This document shows, piece by piece, positions 36,901 to 44,844 of a stretch of DNA of 64,000 bases. The position numbers and the translations under genes were made by a program. The stretch spans positions 124,001 through 188,000 of the forward strand of contig NZ_JAHUWJ010000006.1 of NCBI RefSeq assembly GCF_019219075.1, in the 5' to 3' direction. The number at the start of each line of letters is the position of its first letter. Position 1 is the first letter of the stretch. This DNA comes from Chitinophaga sp. sic0106 (GTDB lineage Bacteria > Bacteroidota > Bacteroidia > Chitinophagales > Chitinophagaceae). The notes beneath the pieces were generated by a model. The model was given only the letters and a program-made list of their open reading frames with translations, was not told where the DNA came from and ran no database searches.

Positions 36901-37429
36901 TTCTTATTCCAATACACTCATGAACGGTGCAGGTGTATCTAAAGAATCCCTGTATGGCCGTGATACAGAACACGGGGGTATTTCATTCTATACCAACGAC
37001 GCCGGTAAAAATATCCGCCTGGCAAATGGAGAACAGCCGCCGGCTGGTAAAGTACTCCGTACAGATGGTATGCTCATTGATGGTATCAAACCAGATGGTA
37101 CGCCAAACGATTTGATCGTGTCGGCTGCTAACTATTATAACAGCCGTTATGGCGGATTTGCTACAGAGGATGCGGTATTCGACAATAACTATATCCGCCT
37201 GGGTGAAATCTCCCTGGCTTACCGCCTGCCAAATAATATCTGCCAGAAACTATCGGTTCAAAATGTGACGTTCTCACTGATTGCCCGTAACATCGCTTAC
37301 CTGTATAAGTCGCTGCCAAATGTGACTCCTAACAGCGGTTTAGGTACAGATGCGATCAACAGTAATTTTGAGTACAGCGCATTTCCATCTGTTCGAAACC
37401 TGGGAGGTTCCGTTAAAGTAAACTTCTAA
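33914..37429 (+). CDS. SusC/RagA-family TonB-dependent receptor with STN domain (locus 1)
   Basis: 1171 residues from the ATG at 33914 (the longer frame would need TTG at 33863). The signal region is MKKKQAIKKILLLMKLTTF...VSAKGYSQ. Domains: STN about 35-105 (VSLNSLLDSIEKKSDYTFVYNN), carboxypeptidase-regulatory-like about 115-190 (VTGKVTDKNGMPLIGVTVKV), TonB plug about 205-345 with the SusC signature (GSALVGKLPGVDLV, RINIRGINSI, LKGANAAALYGSQALNGV), then the 22-strand barrel ending SVRNLGGSVKVNF. It imports a SusD-bound substrate using TonB energy; the STN domain signals to the FecR upstream. The SusD gene follows 10 bases after. No enzyme gene indicates the substrate. Confidence 0.94.
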   Translation: MKKKQAIKKILLLMKLTTFLICGALIQVSAKGYSQVKLSLDYTAVSLNSLLDSIEKKSDYTFVYNNKLTGNTTKVDVRVKDKTVPEILARVLLPMGLDYKIMSDKMIVILSASAEQAFKVTGKVTDKNGMPLIGVTVKVDGAAVGTTTDAQGAYTLAASEKGALVFSFIGYLPQRVMIENRPHIDVILQEDTKGLNEVVVTAMGITRQKRSLTYAVSEVKAAEIMHAGADNIGSALVGKLPGVDLVGMTGGPMNGTRINIRGINSIDGNSRPLIVLDGIPITDNDDSFAGRGGGNNAKGSLLNYINPDDIETITVLKGANAAALYGSQALNGVLVITTKKGKSGKKGLGVEVYSDYTYNQRAFMPEYQNEYGSGTTPYFTTFAADGTPIYTGTSTLNFGPKLDGRTVQWWDGQKRPWVGQPDNFKDIFQDGYTNSNRVSVNGSNDKSFFRLSVTNFNYGGFMPNMKQGRNSLSFASGYQISSRIKVDVQLMYNNINNTNPPQRIDRASNYPMARNEITSLYESNYKNALGYYMTDSIRKISSNFRDNILRPLFWDQLENRYTSNQQQILGSVTATIELAKPLSLRLRYGTNRYFNLNETKEKWLQVSDPTNAADLQGNYSRTLDNSYRNYVEALLTYNKSISKDFKLSLTAGASGDDSYGYVNTSYVRGLRFRDIFSLNNNKAVDNNAPRGSDGGERYMAVFGSGQLGFRDWLFLDVTGRNDWSSKLPVQNRSYFYPSVGLSYILSEAVKLPEVINYMKFRGSYAQVGNTVPSRYFANEGYTYTNYSLPDGTFAVKSSVATSVPPLDIRAEKNYSLEFGMEAAFIDNRLKLDLTYYSNKGVDLINAVNVTPSSGASSIRINSGSISNKGIEIQLKGDIVRGKDFGWQATLNGTQIKRKVLSLADGIKERVIGNPFSAVFKAVPGDAPYDIYMNKIARDAKTGKPLVDANGLWKFDGALSNMGNALPKWYGGFINDFNYKNFLLTIAVDYRYGGKIVSYSNTLMNGAGVSKESLYGRDTEHGGISFYTNDAGKNIRLANGEQPPAGKVLRTDGMLIDGIKPDGTPNDLIVSAANYYNSRYGGFATEDAVFDNNYIRLGEISLAYRLPNNICQKLSVQNVTFSLIARNIAYLYKSLPNVTPNSGLGTDAINSNFEYSAFPSVRNLGGSVKVNF

Positions 37430-37439
37430 ATCAACCGAC

Positions 37440-39011
37440 ATGACATACAGAAAATTAATTTTAGCAGGGTTATTAGTGGCTACAGTAGGTACCGGTTGTA
37501 AAAAAAACATGGATGACCTGTTTTCCAACCCGGAAACATTCACCACTACGAAAATTGAATACTTGCTGCCTACTGCCATTGAGGCGGTGGTACGACAGGA
37601 ATATGTACAGGCTTATAACAACAGTTTCCGCCAGCTGGGGCCTATGTTACAGTTAAATGCCTCTACCATTGATCCTATCAGCGGCAACGTTTATAATATC
37701 ACATCCGACAGAGCAGAATGGAGTACCTATTATCTGACACGAATGCTCAACGTAATCGGTATTCAGAATTACTATAACTATAAAATAGACAAGAGTCAGC
37801 AGGAAGAATATAAGGTATACTATCATCTCTCAAAAGTACTGGGGGCCTATAGTTCCGCCCAGGCCACTGATTTGTTCGATGATATGCCTTATTCCCAGGG
37901 CTTTGATGCACAAAACTCCCTGTATGGCCAGCCGGTTAATTACTATCCGGTGTATGATGACCAGAAAAGTATCTACTACAGCATTCTGGACGACCTGAAA
38001 GCTGCCGCGGAATACCTGGGTACTGTTACCTTACAGCCTACACTGTATGAAAGCCACAAGTCCCTGGCAGTACAGGATATCCTGTATAAAGGCAATATGG
38101 CCAAATGGCAAAAGATGGCCAACTCCCTGCGACTGCGCTATGCCATGCGTATTTCAGCAGTAGATCCTGCCCGTGCTAAGCAGGAGCTGGACGACCTGGT
38201 AGGTGGCAACAAGCCACTGATTACTGATAATGCGGATAACGGTGCTCTCCTGCAGGGTGGGCAGGCCTTTACCAGCGCCGGCGGAACATTGGTACGTGCC
38301 TTTTACGAGGCCATTAACTACCAGTATGCACCTAAGTTTATTGTAGATCAAATGACACAGTCAGGAGACCCGCGCTTACAGGTGTTTTACCGTCGTGCCA
38401 GCGATACCACCGCTATTGTAGGCTTGCCGGCTACTTTTGCCGACAGAACCTTTGCGGTAACCAAAGCGGCAGTGCTGGATACGGTAACGTTTGTGCAAAA
38501 TACCAAACTGCCTACTGGCGTAACAATTAATGCCGCAGATGTTTACTTCCTCCTGGCAGAAGCAAGGCAGCAAAACCTGATCAGCACCGGTGATGCCAAA
38601 ACCTACTATGAAAATGGGGTGAAAGCCTCTATTTCCTGGTATTACAGCATCTACCTGAATAGCCCGGTGGCTAAAAAACCTGGTCTGACTGCTCAACCTG
38701 ATGCATCTGTCATCAATACACTGCTGGCCTCTTCCTCCTATGCTTTTGACCCCAATAAAGCCATGGAACAAATTGCACTGCAAAAATACCTGAATACCGG
38801 TTTCATGGAAATGGGTGAAACCTATGCAGAGTTCAGGAGATTGGATCTTCCGAAACTGCCGGCTGATATCTACGAAGGACAACAGCGTAATGCCACCTTC
38901 CCTGTAAGGTATTGGTATCCTACTTCGGAGGCTGCCAATAACTCTGACAACTTCAGTAAAGTGGCCGCTAAAAATAACGCAACTACCCGTGTGTGGTGGG
39001 ATGTAAAATAA
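37440..39011 (+). CDS. SusD/RagB-like substrate-binding lipoprotein (SusD-like_2 type)
   Basis: 523 residues, ATG start 10 bases after susC. The lipoprotein signal ends LVATVGTGC with the lipidated Cys at residue 20, followed by KKN. The body is helical with TPR-like features: RQLGPMLQLNAS, KVYYHLSKVLGAYSSAQATDLFDDMPYSQ and MANSLRLRYAMRI, the last typical of the SusD-like_2 branch that binds substrates other than starch. It should form the lid of the SusC channel. The transcript ends at a strong terminator (39036-39068). Confidence 0.92.
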   Translation: MTYRKLILAGLLVATVGTGCKKNMDDLFSNPETFTTTKIEYLLPTAIEAVVRQEYVQAYNNSFRQLGPMLQLNASTIDPISGNVYNITSDRAEWSTYYLTRMLNVIGIQNYYNYKIDKSQQEEYKVYYHLSKVLGAYSSAQATDLFDDMPYSQGFDAQNSLYGQPVNYYPVYDDQKSIYYSILDDLKAAAEYLGTVTLQPTLYESHKSLAVQDILYKGNMAKWQKMANSLRLRYAMRISAVDPARAKQELDDLVGGNKPLITDNADNGALLQGGQAFTSAGGTLVRAFYEAINYQYAPKFIVDQMTQSGDPRLQVFYRRASDTTAIVGLPATFADRTFAVTKAAVLDTVTFVQNTKLPTGVTINAADVYFLLAEARQQNLISTGDAKTYYENGVKASISWYYSIYLNSPVAKKPGLTAQPDASVINTLLASSSYAFDPNKAMEQIALQKYLNTGFMEMGETYAEFRRLDLPKLPADIYEGQQRNATFPVRYWYPTSEAANNSDNFSKVAAKNNATTRVWWDVK

Positions 39012-39035
39012 GTCGATAGACTAACGGTGAATGCG

Positions 39036-39068
39036 GGCTGCCTCTCTTTTGAGAGGCGGCCTTTTTTT
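39036..39068 (+). terminator. Intrinsic terminator after susCD (locus 1)
   Basis: 11-base stem GGCTGCCTCTC/GAGAGGCGGCC (one G-T pair) with a TTTT loop, followed by T7 on the plus strand, 25 bases after the susD stop. It closes the first uptake operon. The convergent GLPGLI gene has no matching T tract on its own strand. Confidence 0.9.
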
Positions 39069-39082
39069 ATAAATGCCAGGAC

Positions 39083-39862
39083 TCACAAATCCATAAAAAA
39101 CTGCACCCAGTCCGACGACAGGTTGAATTGCTTCAGCAACTTCATGGTCATGGTATTAAACGATTTATTATTCATAGCAGTGCGCTTGCCTGCAGTAGGT
39201 ACCGGCCACTCTTGTGGGCGTGTAGTCATTCCCGTTACCTGCTGCGCAAATATGGTAATATGCTGGTGTGGTATGGCAATACCCAGGATCATGCCAGGCA
39301 GGCCATTGAAGGTTTCAGGGCCTGACTGTAGGGGAATCTGATCCGTATAAAATGCTACAATATAAATAGAGTCAAATACGAGCGCATTGGCGCGGTGGCA
39401 CTCAAAGCCAGCAATTTCGCGGGTTTCGTCGGTTAGCTTCCAACGCAAACGCCGCATAGTATCACTGATGAAATAAGCATTTTCGAATGCCTGCTTTTCA
39501 ATATTCACCACCGAAGTTTCGAAATTATTGTAGACTTTATTTTTATAGGATACCGGTACAGCAAACGTTTTACAGAAATCTATATCGGGATTGGCGGGTT
39601 GGTAAAAGCTATGTGTATTATCAAAGTACAGGTCGAACGTGTCCGTCCAGAACTGTGTTCCGTTTCGGTAGTTCTGCATGAAGGTAGTTACGTCGTCTCC
39701 CTTGATCATACCCGTTTCCCGCAGGAAGATGGGCATGGTAGCGAAGGTATTGATCCTGCGTTCAAATTTTATTTTTCCCTCGTTCACAAAATTTGCCTGC
39801 TGCGCAAAAATACTTGTAACGCTAAATAACAGGCAGGTATAAACGAATAATATCTTTTTCAA
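39083..39862 (-). CDS. GLPGLI-family protein
   Basis: 259 residues with a Sec signal peptide (MKKILFVYTCLLFSVTSIFA|QQ). The family motif reads NGLPGMILGI at about residues 203-212, and the preceding FECHRANA and DSIYIVAFYT strands are typical. Its role is unknown in general; members are exported and often beside a barrel protein of the kind found 5 bases upstream. The start is TTG at 39862: no nearby ATG keeps the signal peptide, and the frame begins right after the barrel gene's stop. The pair probably acts together in the envelope. Confidence 0.88.
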   Translation of the reverse strand: MKKILFVYTCLLFSVTSIFAQQANFVNEGKIKFERRINTFATMPIFLRETGMIKGDDVTTFMQNYRNGTQFWTDTFDLYFDNTHSFYQPANPDIDFCKTFAVPVSYKNKVYNNFETSVVNIEKQAFENAYFISDTMRRLRWKLTDETREIAGFECHRANALVFDSIYIVAFYTDQIPLQSGPETFNGLPGMILGIAIPHQHITIFAQQVTGMTTRPQEWPVPTAGKRTAMNNKSFNTMTMKLLKQFNLSSDWVQFFMDL

Positions 39863-39867
39863 GTGGC

Positions 39868-42597
39868 TTACTGTTTAATGTTGTTGAATCGGGTGAAGTT
39901 CCAGGTGGCGCCCAGCATAAAAAACCGGCGTATGGTGGTGTACCTGTTTTCGGAATAATAGGTATTGGTGGCTGTACGACTGTAACCATTATTCTGATTC
40001 AGGATATCGTTACAGGAAACCTTCACCGTAAGCTGTTCATTTTTAAAAAAGTTTTTGCCGAACCAGGCGTTCCAGGTCAGGCGGCTGAAGTTGTCGGAAA
40101 AGGCCTGCGACTGCTGCTGCCAGAGGTATGTAGCATCCGTGTGCAACTGGAATTTTTTCGGAAAATGTATGTCCACCGACGGATTAAGGCTATAATAGAA
40201 ATAGTTGTTTTTTGACTCCGGTTGCAGGGAAGAGGTGTTTTTTGTATAGCCTCCGGTTGCCACCAGGTAAATACTGTATTTATAGGGTTTGTTCTTGAAT
40301 AATTCTGCGGAAAGGCTATAGGTGCTATAATCCAGCTTGTTTACCGCATCGTTGATGGAGCTGTAGGTTTTACCGCCATTAGTACCGAGGCCTACACCGG
40401 CCTGCAGATCCAGCGGTATTATTTTTTTAGAATAATAAGTGTTGAGGTTATAATTAGTATTCGTATAACCGTTCATGTTAATGAACTGATAGGTGTAGGC
40501 GCCGGAAGGGTCCACATGGGTGGCCTGCACAATGGCGCTGGTGGTAAGGTTATACCCGCCATTGAATCCATAGTAAACCTGCTTAGCTACCCTGCTGGCC
40601 TGGTAGCGGCCATCCACGCTATGTGTATAGCTGTTGTGCAGGTCCGTGTTAGGCAGGGAGGTAGTGAGCTGACTATTGTTATAATTAAACGGTAACAGCT
40701 GCGTGCGGCCCGGCGTAGTGGCGTTGCCGTTATATCCCATACTCAGGCTCTCATAGTTACTGAATTTATAGTCAAACCTGGCGGATGGGTTCAGGTTAGT
40801 AAAATGCTTATTTAGGTGCTCGTTGGTATAGAGATTATCGATGGTTTGTTGAAATAACTTAACATTATTTCCCAACTTGATATTTGTCTTCTTATGATTA
40901 TAATTGAATGCCAACCCGGCCTGATTACCCAGGGAAGAGGACGACACCCGGGTGCTAAACGCCGTATCGAGTAGTTTTGGAATAGGGAAGGCTGTATTGT
41001 AAGAGCGTTTGTTATCCTCCGCACTTTCATTATCCAGGCTATAGTTGATGACCATGGAAATCCTGGAACTGATGGCTTCCGTATACAATGTCTGGAAATG
41101 CAGGGTGCGCCAATGGTCATTCATTTCTTTTGCCAGGAGGAGTTGGGCGGTACTGTCTTCTTTACCGGCAGGGTCATAAAAGCTACTAATGGAGCTGCTG
41201 TTGCCGGAGCCGCCATCATTTGAAAAGTTATTGTTCAGGTAAAACGATATAGTTCGGCCTTTCTTTTTTAATCTTTTTTCCAGGGAGAGATTCAGGTCAA
41301 ATTTATTAAAATTATACTCGTTTCCGGAGGAGGCCACGTTATCATAGATCACGCTGGAATCGCCCCGGCGGTTTTGCCTCGCGCTGATGTTGCTGTTGTT
41401 ACTCCGGTAATCGGCGCCACCAGCCAGTAGTGTAAAAGTGGTGTTGCTGTCGATTTTATGAATATATTTTCCGTTTGCCTGGTGATGCCGGCTGGAGGAG
41501 GAAAAGCTGCTGGTAGAATTGCTGAGGATAATACCGGTGGGCAGGTTGTTGGTGGAGATGGTTTCTTCCGCACCATCTATATCCATCAGGCTGAATTTGT
41601 AATTGCCGTTAAAGGAACTTTTGTCCTTATTCCATTTTTTATCGTAATGTAATCCGGCGTTGCTACTGTTGGGGAGGCCTTTGCCGTAGTATGCATCCTC
41701 GCCGTCGGTATCGTCGCCGATTTTGGATTTATCTGCGGAACCCAGCCCTGTGCGGCCAATGGTGCCGGTGGTGGCGTAGGCGGACATCCTCCGTTTTCCT
41801 TTAAATGCATTCAGCATGGCCTGGAAGTTATATTTGCTGTCGGGGCCCGCACCAGCTTCTGCTTTGCCGAAGATGCCATTGTTTTTATCTTCTTTAATTT
41901 TCAGGTTGATGGTCTTATCTTTTACGCCATCTTCAATGCCGGTAAAGGTGGCGGCATCTGATTTTTTATCATATACCTGTACTTTATCGATCATATCTGC
42001 CCGCAGGTTCCTGGTGACCAGCGTGGGGTCATCGCTGAAAAATTCCTCGCCATCTACCAGTACTTTCTTTACTTTTTGCCCATGGGCGGTAATATTGCCG
42101 AACTGATCTACCTGGAGGCCGGGGAGTTGCCGGAGTAGCTCTTCTACAGAGGCATTGGGCTGTACTTTAAAACTACCGGCGTTATATTCGGTGGTATCCC
42201 CATTGATTTTGATGGCGGCTACCTGCGATTTAACGATGACTTCCTGCAGCAGCTTGCCTTTGGGAATCAGGTATACACTTTTCATGTCTGCCTCCTTTTG
42301 CGGATGCTGCCGCATATCTATGATATGGGCATAGTTGGCATATTTCGGATAAGAAAAATACACCACGTACCTGTCGGTGTCGGAGAGCTGCCGGAACTGG
42401 AAGCTGCCATCGTTGCCTGCACGGGTGCTGGCGATGATGAACGAGTCTTTCGCCTGCAAAAGCACCACAGTGGCCTGCGTGAGAGGAATGTTTAGGCTAC
42501 TGTCTGCCACTTTGCCCTTTATTATGCTGTTTTGCGCTTTTGCCGTACCGGCGATACCAGCAAGAAGTAATATGGCTCCGATTATTCTGCTATACAT
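39868..42597 (-). CDS. Outer-membrane beta-barrel protein with carboxypeptidase-regulatory and plug-like domains
   Basis: 909 residues from the ATG at 42597; an upstream in-frame start at 42648 would add 17 residues before the signal peptide MYSRIIGAILLLAGIAGTAKA|Q. A carboxypeptidase-regulatory-like domain (about 22-105) is followed by a TonB-plug-like part (about 130-230: ASVEELLRQLPGLQVDQFGNIT, VKKVLVDGEEFFSDDPTLVTRN) and a long aromatic barrel ending NFTRFNNI. This is the OMP_b-brl_3 type, related to TonB receptors. No SusD partner; instead the GLPGLI gene follows 5 bases later. Substrate unknown. Confidence 0.88.
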   Translation of the reverse strand: MYSRIIGAILLLAGIAGTAKAQNSIIKGKVADSSLNIPLTQATVVLLQAKDSFIIASTRAGNDGSFQFRQLSDTDRYVVYFSYPKYANYAHIIDMRQHPQKEADMKSVYLIPKGKLLQEVIVKSQVAAIKINGDTTEYNAGSFKVQPNASVEELLRQLPGLQVDQFGNITAHGQKVKKVLVDGEEFFSDDPTLVTRNLRADMIDKVQVYDKKSDAATFTGIEDGVKDKTINLKIKEDKNNGIFGKAEAGAGPDSKYNFQAMLNAFKGKRRMSAYATTGTIGRTGLGSADKSKIGDDTDGEDAYYGKGLPNSSNAGLHYDKKWNKDKSSFNGNYKFSLMDIDGAEETISTNNLPTGIILSNSTSSFSSSSRHHQANGKYIHKIDSNTTFTLLAGGADYRSNNSNISARQNRRGDSSVIYDNVASSGNEYNFNKFDLNLSLEKRLKKKGRTISFYLNNNFSNDGGSGNSSSISSFYDPAGKEDSTAQLLLAKEMNDHWRTLHFQTLYTEAISSRISMVINYSLDNESAEDNKRSYNTAFPIPKLLDTAFSTRVSSSSLGNQAGLAFNYNHKKTNIKLGNNVKLFQQTIDNLYTNEHLNKHFTNLNPSARFDYKFSNYESLSMGYNGNATTPGRTQLLPFNYNNSQLTTSLPNTDLHNSYTHSVDGRYQASRVAKQVYYGFNGGYNLTTSAIVQATHVDPSGAYTYQFINMNGYTNTNYNLNTYYSKKIIPLDLQAGVGLGTNGGKTYSSINDAVNKLDYSTYSLSAELFKNKPYKYSIYLVATGGYTKNTSSLQPESKNNYFYYSLNPSVDIHFPKKFQLHTDATYLWQQQSQAFSDNFSRLTWNAWFGKNFFKNEQLTVKVSCNDILNQNNGYSRTATNTYYSENRYTTIRRFFMLGATWNFTRFNNIKQ

Positions 42598-42993
42598 GGG
42601 TATAGGGTGTTGCTGACCTGGTATTGCTACAAACAAAGTACCTTTCATTATTGCATTGTTACTGTTCTGTTCTGAATGATTGTTAGTATGGCATTATTAA
42701 GATAAAGAAAATAGCAGCGGCATGATTTTGCCAGGGCTGGGTGGTGAAGGGGGAAAAGGGAGGAATACAGTAAGGGGTGCGTATAAGCGGCTGGATTATC
42801 TAGCTGAAAAACGCGGAAGTATACTTATCATGTTATCTTTAGTAGTTCTGACTTAGTGGAAAGTTGACTACGGCCAAGGCGGTATTTTTATTTATTAATG
42901 TTTTGATTAATATAATTGGATTATTGTACTTTCTGATTTTTTTGCTTTAGTTTGCGCCGCATCAAATCCAAAAACTTGACAGCAGGTAAACCA
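42598..42993. other. Divergent intergenic region between the barrel gene and the second ECF sigma gene
   Basis: 396 bases without a gene, AT-rich from 42840 on. A possible plus-strand promoter for the sigma gene is TTTG (42902-42905), 21 bases, TACTTTCT (42927-42934), an imperfect match to the Bacteroidota consensus. A longer frame of the sigma gene would start at TTG 42952, but the ATG at 42994 with AGCAGGT before it is better. Nothing else was recognised. Confidence 0.35.
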
Positions 42994-43566
42994 ATGGAGG
43001 AGAAGGAACTATTTCGCCTTTTGAGTACGGGTGATGAAAGTGCATTGGAGTTTATTTACCTGAAATACTTCACTGCTCTCAGCTATTATGCGTTTAAACT
43101 GATCAACGATACAGAGGCGGCAAAGGACATTGCCTCGGAGCTGCTGATCCGCGTTGCGGCGCAGCCAAAAGTATTCGACAGCGAGCAGCATCTCAAAAAT
43201 TACCTTTTCCTGGCCACTCGCCATGCCAGCTTGCGCTTTTTGGAGCAGGCAAAGAAAGAGCAATCCAGCTATGATGCGTTGGGACAATTGTCGGAGGTCT
43301 TCGACTGGCAGTCGGATGTAGAGCAGGTGCGCACAAGAGTAATTGCAGCGATTTATGAGCAGGTGGAACTACTTCCCAAAGGATGTGGGGAAGTATTTAA
43401 ACTCATCTTTTTTGAAGGAAGGAGCGTTAACGAGGTGGCCAACATATTGAAAATTTCGACCAAAACGGTGCTCAACCAAAAGCTCAATGCAGCCAAATTG
43501 CTGAAAGCAGCCCTCCTGAAGCATGGACTCCTGGCCGTTTTTGTAAGTATCTGGGGAGAACTATAA
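42994..43566 (+). CDS. ECF-type RNA polymerase sigma factor, FecI-like (locus 2)
   Basis: 190 residues from the ATG at 42994, which has a purine-rich AGCAGGT 6 bases upstream. Region 2 spans about 8-75 (ALEFIYLKYFTALSYYAFKLI, AAKDIASELLIRV) and region 4 about 118-170 (LPKGCGEVFKLIFFEGRSVNEVANILKIS). It begins the second sigma-FecR-SusC-SusD-TlpA group and should activate it. Between it and fecR lies a 12-base inverted repeat just before the fecR start. The C-terminus ends with a hydrophobic tail, LAVFVSIWGEL. Confidence 0.92.
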   Translation: MEEKELFRLLSTGDESALEFIYLKYFTALSYYAFKLINDTEAAKDIASELLIRVAAQPKVFDSEQHLKNYLFLATRHASLRFLEQAKKEQSSYDALGQLSEVFDWQSDVEQVRTRVIAAIYEQVELLPKGCGEVFKLIFFEGRSVNEVANILKISTKTVLNQKLNAAKLLKAALLKHGLLAVFVSIWGEL

Positions 43567-43612
43567 AAATATTTAAAATTTTCATGGGAATAAACGTGAG
43601 TTCCTGCTATAT

Positions 43613-43638
43613 ATATTAGCATGGAGCCATGCTAATAT
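43613..43638 (+). promoter_or_regulatory. 26-bp inverted repeat just before the second fecR start
   Basis: ATATTAGCATGG, AG, CCATGCTAATAT: perfect 12-base arms with a 2-base spacer, ending 6 bases before the fecR ATG (43645). As RNA it makes a hairpin closing a GAGC loop in the ribosome landing zone; as DNA it is a symmetric operator. No T tract follows, so it is not a terminator. Confidence 0.6.
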
Positions 43639-43644
43639 TATTGT

Positions 43645-44793
43645 ATGCAGATTGACGATATCATCATCAGGCATTTGAACGGGGAGCCGCTAACAACGGA
43701 AGAATGGGCTTTTGTGCACCAATGGCGCGAAGCGTCAACGGAAAACGAATACCTTTTCAGCGAGCTGACAAATCCTGCGGCACTTAAAAAGGAGCTGCTG
43801 GTCATGAAACAGTTTGAGGCCCATACCGCCTGGCAGGCATATACGAGTAAGAGGAAAGACCGCTACCTTCAGCTAATTTACCGTTGGAGTGCCGCCGCTG
43901 TTATCACCTTGCTGATAGCAGCAGGTAGTTATGTATGGCTGGGTAAAACTATTAAAAATAAACCAGGGGAAGCAGTCTTAGCAGAAATCCCTGCCGGCAA
44001 GCCCGGCGCCATACTCACACTGGCAAATGGATCGCAGGTGCTGTTGGACACACTTAAAAACGGATTGATTGCCCTTCAGGGCGGCGTGAAAGCGCGCATG
44101 GTAAACGGAAAAATAGTATACGAAGGCAGCAGCGACCGCCTCATTTATAATACCATCACCACACCTAAAGGCCGCCAGATAGCTGTTGGCCTGCCCGACG
44201 GTACAATCGCCTGGCTGAATGCCGCTAGTAGTATCCAGTTTCCGGCGGCCTTCATTGGCAAAAAAAGAAAAGTGAATATTACCGGAGAGGTATATTTTGA
44301 AATAGCGCAAAATGCACAGCAACCTTTTGAAGTAGTCATTAATGACAGCGCCAGCGTAATCGTACTGGGTACCCGTTTTAACGTAAATGCTTATACGAAC
44401 GAGTCGGTTATTACAACCACCCTGTTCCAGGGCAGTATAAAAACGGGATGGTTGCTTCATAAGGCGGTTCAATTGCAGCCTGGTCAGCAGGCGCAGCTTA
44501 CCGCAGCTAACCTGACTATAAAGCAATTTACAGCTGGGGATCTAGCCAATGTAATTGCCTGGAAAAACGGCTACTTCGATTTTGGAAATGTGAGTCTCGC
44601 GGAAGCTATGCGACAACTGGAACGATGGTACAATATAGACGTGGTGTACGAACAGGGAGTGCCCGAATTGGAACTCGTCGGCAACTTGACCAGGGATATA
44701 TCGCTAAACGACCTGATGGAAGGACTGGGGAAACTGGGATTACATACCAGACTGGAAGGACGAAAATTAATTGTATTACCACATCATCCATAA
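43645..44793 (+). CDS. FecR-family anti-sigma factor (locus 2)
   Basis: 382 residues. Sigma-binding N-terminal part about 1-80, membrane helix about 86-107 (AAAVITLLIAAGSYVWLG), FecR domain about 165-270 (TPKGRQIAVGLPDGTIAWLNAAS, NITGEVYFEIAQ, VLGTRFNVNAY) and DUF4974-like C-terminal domain about 315-382 (SLAEAMRQLERWYNIDVVY). It should couple SusC occupancy to the sigma factor encoded just upstream. The translation start lies 6 bases after a 26-base inverted repeat, which could lower its output relative to the sigma factor. Confidence 0.92.
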   Translation: MQIDDIIIRHLNGEPLTTEEWAFVHQWREASTENEYLFSELTNPAALKKELLVMKQFEAHTAWQAYTSKRKDRYLQLIYRWSAAAVITLLIAAGSYVWLGKTIKNKPGEAVLAEIPAGKPGAILTLANGSQVLLDTLKNGLIALQGGVKARMVNGKIVYEGSSDRLIYNTITTPKGRQIAVGLPDGTIAWLNAASSIQFPAAFIGKKRKVNITGEVYFEIAQNAQQPFEVVINDSASVIVLGTRFNVNAYTNESVITTTLFQGSIKTGWLLHKAVQLQPGQQAQLTAANLTIKQFTAGDLANVIAWKNGYFDFGNVSLAEAMRQLERWYNIDVVYEQGVPELELVGNLTRDISLNDLMEGLGKLGLHTRLEGRKLIVLPHHP

Positions 44794-44844
44794 TATTGAG
44801 TCATATGCGCTAGGACCAACCAACACTAATTTATCTGATTATGC

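Noticed and set aside
39083-39862. GLPGLI gene as part of the first SusCD locus
   Set aside because: It is convergent with susD, separated by a strong terminator, and co-transcribed with the barrel gene instead.
42952-42993. TTG start for the second sigma factor, and similar TTG or GTG extensions at 33863, 53977 and 54845
   Set aside because: Each has a downstream ATG that fits the domain start or signal peptide better, and the extensions have no conserved-looking sequence.
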